DNA of 64,000 nt from contig CAZEPJ010000009.1 in NCBI GenBank assembly GCA_964514105.1, positions 17,744 through 81,743 on the forward strand, read 5' to 3'. The DNA is from CAZEPJ01 sp964514105. GTDB taxonomy: Bacteria > Desulfobacterota > Desulfocorpusculales > Desulfocorpusculum. The notes below the pieces were generated by a model, which was not told the origin of the DNA, did no database searches, and saw only the letters and a list, made by a program, of their open reading frames with translations. This document shows, piece by piece, positions 60,520-64,000 of the stretch. Made by a program: the position numbers and the translations under genes. Numbering within the stretch: position 1 is the stretch's first letter; every line of letters starts with the position of its first letter.

Positions 60520-61872
60520 CTACTGCTTGAGTCTGCGAAAGATCAGCGAGAAGATGCTCTTGCTCTCCGTGATCAGCTCCGCCGTGGCCGTCATCCCGGC
60601 CTTGATGGGATAACGCTTTCCCTTCACCTCGAAGTGGGTTCGGTCCAGTGTGCCGTTGATGTGGTATACGAAGCCAAGGGCCTTGTCCTCCACCGCGGAG
60701 GGGGAGATCGCTGAGACCCTCCCCTGGACTGTGCCGTAATCGGTGTACGGGAAGGCGTCGAACTTGTACCGCATCTCCATACCCTGCTCTATGAAGCCGA
60801 TGTCCTTGTTGGCCACGGTGATATCCACGTACAAGGGGCTGTCACCCGGTAGTATGGTGCAGAGGAGGTCCGAGACCCTGACGAACTCCCCCCTGTTCCT
60901 GAAGTAGAGCTCCGAGACGACCCCTTCCCTCTCGGCCACGAGGAGATCGCCCTTCTCCCCCTGGCCGCTTTCCCGAGCACCGGGGCCGTCCTTGATGGCC
61001 AGCATCCTCGCGCTCATCTCCAGATCGGCCCTCATGCCGTGGAGGGTGCTCTCCATCTCCAGCCCGAGCTGTCTCACCTCCTTCTCCAGGATCGCCTTCT
61101 TGGTCTCGTAGCCCAACCGGCCTTCCTCCAACTGCTCCTCGAGGATCCTGTTCTCCTTGATGAGGATGTTTTTTTGGGAGCCGAGCTTTTCGGTCTCGGC
61201 CCGCGCCCTTTCGAGGCGGCTCCTCACGCTGTTGTACTCGGCGATGGAGATGAGGCGGCGGTCGAAGAGGGTCTTCACGTCCTCGTACTCCTTGGCCAGG
61301 TTCTTTGTCTCGTTTTGATAGAAGGCGAGGTCGGACTCCACCGAGCGGAGGGACAGTAGGTTCTGTTCCTTCTTCAGGCTCCTCACGCTAGATGTCTTTT
61401 CGTGCTCGTCCCTCAACCTCCTGAGCTCATCGTTCAGGGCCGCGATCTTCGTGGTGTAGTAATCCTCTTTCAATGGGATGGCGGCCCGCAGCTCCTCGAC
61501 CTTTCCGCGATGGGTCAGGGCCTCTTTGGATCGCACCAGGAAGAGGGGGGAACCACTCTCCACGGACTGCCCTTCTGAGATGAAGATTTCCTCGATGTAT
61601 CCATCCCTGTCAGACAGGACCTTCACCTTGTGGGAGGTCGGCAGGACCACCGCCCTCGATTCCACCACCAAGTCTATCTTGCTCACAGAGACATAGACGG
61701 CGGCTGCGGCGACGAGAAGAAGGACCAAGTAGAGCACACCCCTCGAGAAAAGGCTGGGCATCCGCTGGAGCTGTTCCGCCACCAGGTAGTTCTCCGAAGG
61801 CGCATCCACAGGGGCAGGGAGCACGACCTCCGAGGCCCGGGGTGGTCTTTCTTCTGTCGGCAGATCCGTCAT
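60520..61872 (-). CDS. HlyD-family membrane-fusion protein of the peptide exporter
   Basis: 450 residues. One N-terminal membrane helix (VLYLVLLLVAAAAVYVSVS), a lipoyl-like strand (VLSDRDGYIEEIFISEGQSVES), a long coiled-coil hairpin (residues about 130-290) and a C-terminal beta domain (RYPIKAGMTATAELI). It connects the C39 ABC exporter, encoded 12 bases upstream, to the outer membrane. No outer-membrane factor gene is visible in this window. Confidence 0.9.
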   Translation of the reverse strand: MTDLPTEERPPRASEVVLPAPVDAPSENYLVAEQLQRMPSLFSRGVLYLVLLLVAAAAVYVSVSKIDLVVESRAVVLPTSHKVKVLSDRDGYIEEIFISEGQSVESGSPLFLVRSKEALTHRGKVEELRAAIPLKEDYYTTKIAALNDELRRLRDEHEKTSSVRSLKKEQNLLSLRSVESDLAFYQNETKNLAKEYEDVKTLFDRRLISIAEYNSVRSRLERARAETEKLGSQKNILIKENRILEEQLEEGRLGYETKKAILEKEVRQLGLEMESTLHGMRADLEMSARMLAIKDGPGARESGQGEKGDLLVAEREGVVSELYFRNRGEFVRVSDLLCTILPGDSPLYVDITVANKDIGFIEQGMEMRYKFDAFPYTDYGTVQGRVSAISPSAVEDKALGFVYHINGTLDRTHFEVKGKRYPIKAGMTATAELITESKSIFSLIFRRLKQ

Positions 61873-61884
61873 TTCCGCCCTTTT

Positions 61885-64000
61885 TTAAAGGTTGAGCTGC
61901 TGGTGGTTCAGGTAATGATACAGACCCTTTCTCGCCATCAGTTCCTCGTGGCTCCCCTGCTCGACTATCTCGCCGTTGTCCAGGACTACGATCTGGTCGG
62001 CGTTTCGCACCGTGCTGAGGCGATGGGCGATGATGATGGCCGTCTTGTCCTGGAACATGACGCGCAGGTTCTTCTGGATCGCCTGTTCCGACTCGGTATC
62101 CAGAGAGCTTGTCGCCTCGTCGAAGACGATCACCTTGGGCCTGGCGTACAGGGCCCTGGCTATGGCGATCCTCTGTCTCTGCCCACCGGAGAGCTGAAGG
62201 CCGCTTTCGCCCACCCTCGTCTCGTAGCCCAAAGGCAAGGCGGAGACGAAGTCGTGGGCATTGGCGAGTTTGGCCGCCTCCATGACCTTCTCCATGCTCT
62301 CCTCGGGGTCCCCCATGGAGATGTTCTCCCTGATGGTCCCGTTGAAGATGAAGGTCTCCTGCAGCACGAAGCCGACCACCTTTCTGAGTTGGGAGAGGTC
62401 CAGCGACCTTATATCCACACCGTCCAGGAGTATCCTGCCCTCCGTAACATCGTAGAGCCGGGCCAGGAGCCTCACCAATGTCGTCTTGCCGGATCCGCTC
62501 CGCCCTACTATGGCGAAGGTCTTCCCGGCCGGTATCTTCACGCTCACCCCGGAGAGGATGTATGGGTCTTCCTCGCCTCCGTAACGAAAATAGACATCCT
62601 CGAAGGCGATCTCCCCGCGTGGGGTATCCAGGGTGATCCCGGCAGGTTCGTCCGGGGACTCGGGAAACTCGGTCCTGGCGCCGAAGATGTCGTTGAGACG
62701 ATCTACGGAGATGAGGGTCTGCTGGATGTCGTCCCAGGCCGTGATGATCCGGTTTACCGGCGTGATCACGCTCCCCATGAGGGCCATGAAGGCCATGAGC
62801 TCCCCCACGCTCAAGACCCCGCCCATGACCTTGTGGGCCCCGTACCAAAGGACCAGTGTCGAGGCCAAGGCCCCCGCGAAGTCCCCGATGGATTGGAAGT
62901 ACATGGCCGTGTTGTAAAGCCTGAAGTCGATATTGAGGGACTTGATGAATTTGTTCTCCCACTTCCATCGGGTGGGATACTCGACGTTCATGGCCTTGAC
63001 CGTGTCGATGGCGTTTATGGACTCGATGAGGTGCGACTCGGACTCCGCCCTGGCAGCAAAAGAGTCCATGTTCAGCCTCTTCAGCACCGGGGTGAAGAGG
63101 AGAGTCATGAGCGTCAGGACCGGGATGAAGAGGAGCACGAGGGCCGTCATCTCCAGATTGTAGTAGAACATAAGGGAGAGGTAGACCACGATGAGGATGG
63201 CGTCCAGGACGATGGTCAAGGCCGTGTTGGTGAGGAAGTTCCGGATCTTCATGTTCTCGCCGAAGCGGGTGATGAAATCCCCTATCTTCCTCACCTTGAA
63301 GTAACCCAACGGGAGGGCGAGCATGTGTTTGTAGAAAAGGACCAGCATCCTCAGGTCTATCTTCATGCTCGTGTGTATGATGAGGTACTGCCGGACGATC
63401 ATGGTGAGGATACGGAAGATGAGCACCACCAGCATGCCGATGAGCATGACGTTGAGCATGGAGACGTTTTTGTGGAGGAGGACCTTGTCCACGATGTTCT
63501 GTGTGAAGATGGGGGAGGCGAGGCCGAAGATGTTGAGGAGCAGCGATGCCACGAAGACCTCCCCGAGGATGAGCTTGTAGGGTCTTACGAACTGAAAGAA
63601 GTTGCGGAAGGCCGATCTGTCCTCCTGAACTTTTTCGAAGGCCTCCGTCGGTTCGAGGATGAGCGCGATACCCGTCCAGCTCTTGTTGAATTCCTCACGG
63701 CTGTACTTGCGAAGCCCCAAGGCCGGGTCCGCCACCCAGACGCGTCGCTCGTCCATCCGGTAGACTACTATGTAATGGTACCCCTGCCAGTGGGCGATGC
63801 AAGGGAGGTTTGAGGATCTCAAGGTGTCGTAGTCGAGCTTCATGCCGCGTGTTGAGAATCCCAGCTTCTCCGCGGCGGATGCCAGATTGGCCAGGGAGGC
63901 CCCGCTGATGTCCACGTGGGCCAGTTCCCGCAGCCTGCTGGAGGAGATCTCCTTGCCGTAGTACCTGGCGATCATCATGATGCAGGTGGTGCCGCATGTG
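61885..64000 (-). CDS. C39 peptidase-containing ABC exporter (5' end beyond the window)
   Basis: The frame is still open at the window edge, so the first few residues are missing. The C39 peptidase domain starts TCGTTCIMMIARYYGK, where the first Cys is catalytic. His is in WQGYHYIVVYR and Asp in VADPALG. Six membrane helices follow, then the ATPase (Walker A GRSGSGKTTL, signature LSGGQRQRIAIARAL, Walker B VIVFDEATSSLD). Such proteins cut precursors after Gly-Gly and export the core. The five GG-leader peptides of this cluster are the obvious substrates. Confidence 0.93.
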   Translation of the reverse strand, partial: TCGTTCIMMIARYYGKEISSSRLRELAHVDISGASLANLASAAEKLGFSTRGMKLDYDTLRSSNLPCIAHWQGYHYIVVYRMDERRVWVADPALGLRKYSREEFNKSWTGIALILEPTEAFEKVQEDRSAFRNFFQFVRPYKLILGEVFVASLLLNIFGLASPIFTQNIVDKVLLHKNVSMLNVMLIGMLVVLIFRILTMIVRQYLIIHTSMKIDLRMLVLFYKHMLALPLGYFKVRKIGDFITRFGENMKIRNFLTNTALTIVLDAILIVVYLSLMFYYNLEMTALVLLFIPVLTLMTLLFTPVLKRLNMDSFAARAESESHLIESINAIDTVKAMNVEYPTRWKWENKFIKSLNIDFRLYNTAMYFQSIGDFAGALASTLVLWYGAHKVMGGVLSVGELMAFMALMGSVITPVNRIITAWDDIQQTLISVDRLNDIFGARTEFPESPDEPAGITLDTPRGEIAFEDVYFRYGGEEDPYILSGVSVKIPAGKTFAIVGRSGSGKTTLVRLLARLYDVTEGRILLDGVDIRSLDLSQLRKVVGFVLQETFIFNGTIRENISMGDPEESMEKVMEAAKLANAHDFVSALPLGYETRVGESGLQLSGGQRQRIAIARALYARPKVIVFDEATSSLDTESEQAIQKNLRVMFQDKTAIIIAHRLSTVRNADQIVVLDNGEIVEQGSHEELMARKGLYHYLNHQQLNL

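Noticed and set aside
61630..63813. 727-codon plus-strand open frame
   Set aside because: Antisense to the ABC exporter. Composition is His/Asp/Glu/Val-rich shadow sequence.
1..64000. CRISPR arrays, insertion sequences, prophage genes or a replication origin
   Set aside because: No regularly spaced short repeats, transposase or integrase motifs, phage structural genes or DnaA-box cluster were seen. dnaB here belongs to the ribosomal-protein cluster, not to an origin.

Overview
The window is strongly GC-rich and dense with genes. It reads like a chromosome segment of a Desulfobacterota (former Deltaproteobacteria) organism. The reasons are the rpsF-rpsR-DUF2232-rplI-dnaB order, a siroheme-decarboxylase-like gene beside hemL, a GlcD/GlcF-type fused lactate/glycolate oxidase, and a radical-SAM RiPP locus. 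The taxonomic call is an inference from gene content only.

Layout. 1-3836: end of a DUF58/transglutaminase pair, a THUMP-domain gene and an adenine deaminase. 4037-13496: a TetR-led acyl-CoA operon (MaoC-SDR-SCP2 fusion, HMG-CoA-synthase-like/DUF35-SDR-SCP2 fusion, SCPx-type thiolase, small hypothetical, acyl-CoA dehydrogenase, alpha/beta hydrolase). Its two fusion genes share a perfect 1,248-bp SDR-SCP2 module. 13493-16975: alkaline phosphatase, a Dabb protein and glycerol kinase. 16998-19508: an unusual tandem malic-enzyme fusion. 19844-26298: a complete ugpB-A-E-C-Q glycerol-3-phosphate uptake operon with a divergent secreted glycerophosphodiesterase that carries two apparent frameshifts. 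With phoA and glpK this forms a phosphate and glycerophosphodiester scavenging neighbourhood. 26377-30739: lactate/glycolate dehydrogenase, a LarA-type racemase and GcvH. 30963-39640: housekeeping genes (HNH, ilvE, trxB, trxA, dnaB, rplI, DUF2232, rpsR, rpsF, siroheme decarboxylase, hemL). 39677-43639: a secreted protein and a FecR-TPR-beta-barrel fusion. 43761-48646: an RND efflux pump, its membrane-fusion protein and a TetR repressor whose operator fills the spacer of a consensus promoter. The RND gene is broken by an in-frame TAG. 49415-54224: tRNA-Gln and assorted genes (small Cys protein, SRPBCC, M81 peptidase, class III CoA-transferase, Phd/YefM-like antitoxin).

54426-64000 (continuing past the right edge) is the most interesting region: a RiPP-type peptide cluster on the minus strand. 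In order of transcription it encodes a C39-peptidase ABC exporter, a HlyD adaptor, two PpiC/SurA-like proteins, three short GG-leader precursors, a cysteine-rich protein ending in a PqqD-like domain, a fourth precursor, a B12-binding radical SAM maturase of the RiPP-maturation type, and a fifth precursor. All five precursors share a leader containing DL[P/S] and ending in Gly-Gly. Three share a PQPEPPxxW core that I cannot assign to a named family. The fifth ends in a segment resembling the start of DUF6519 proteins. All functional statements come from motifs read by eye; no database search was run.
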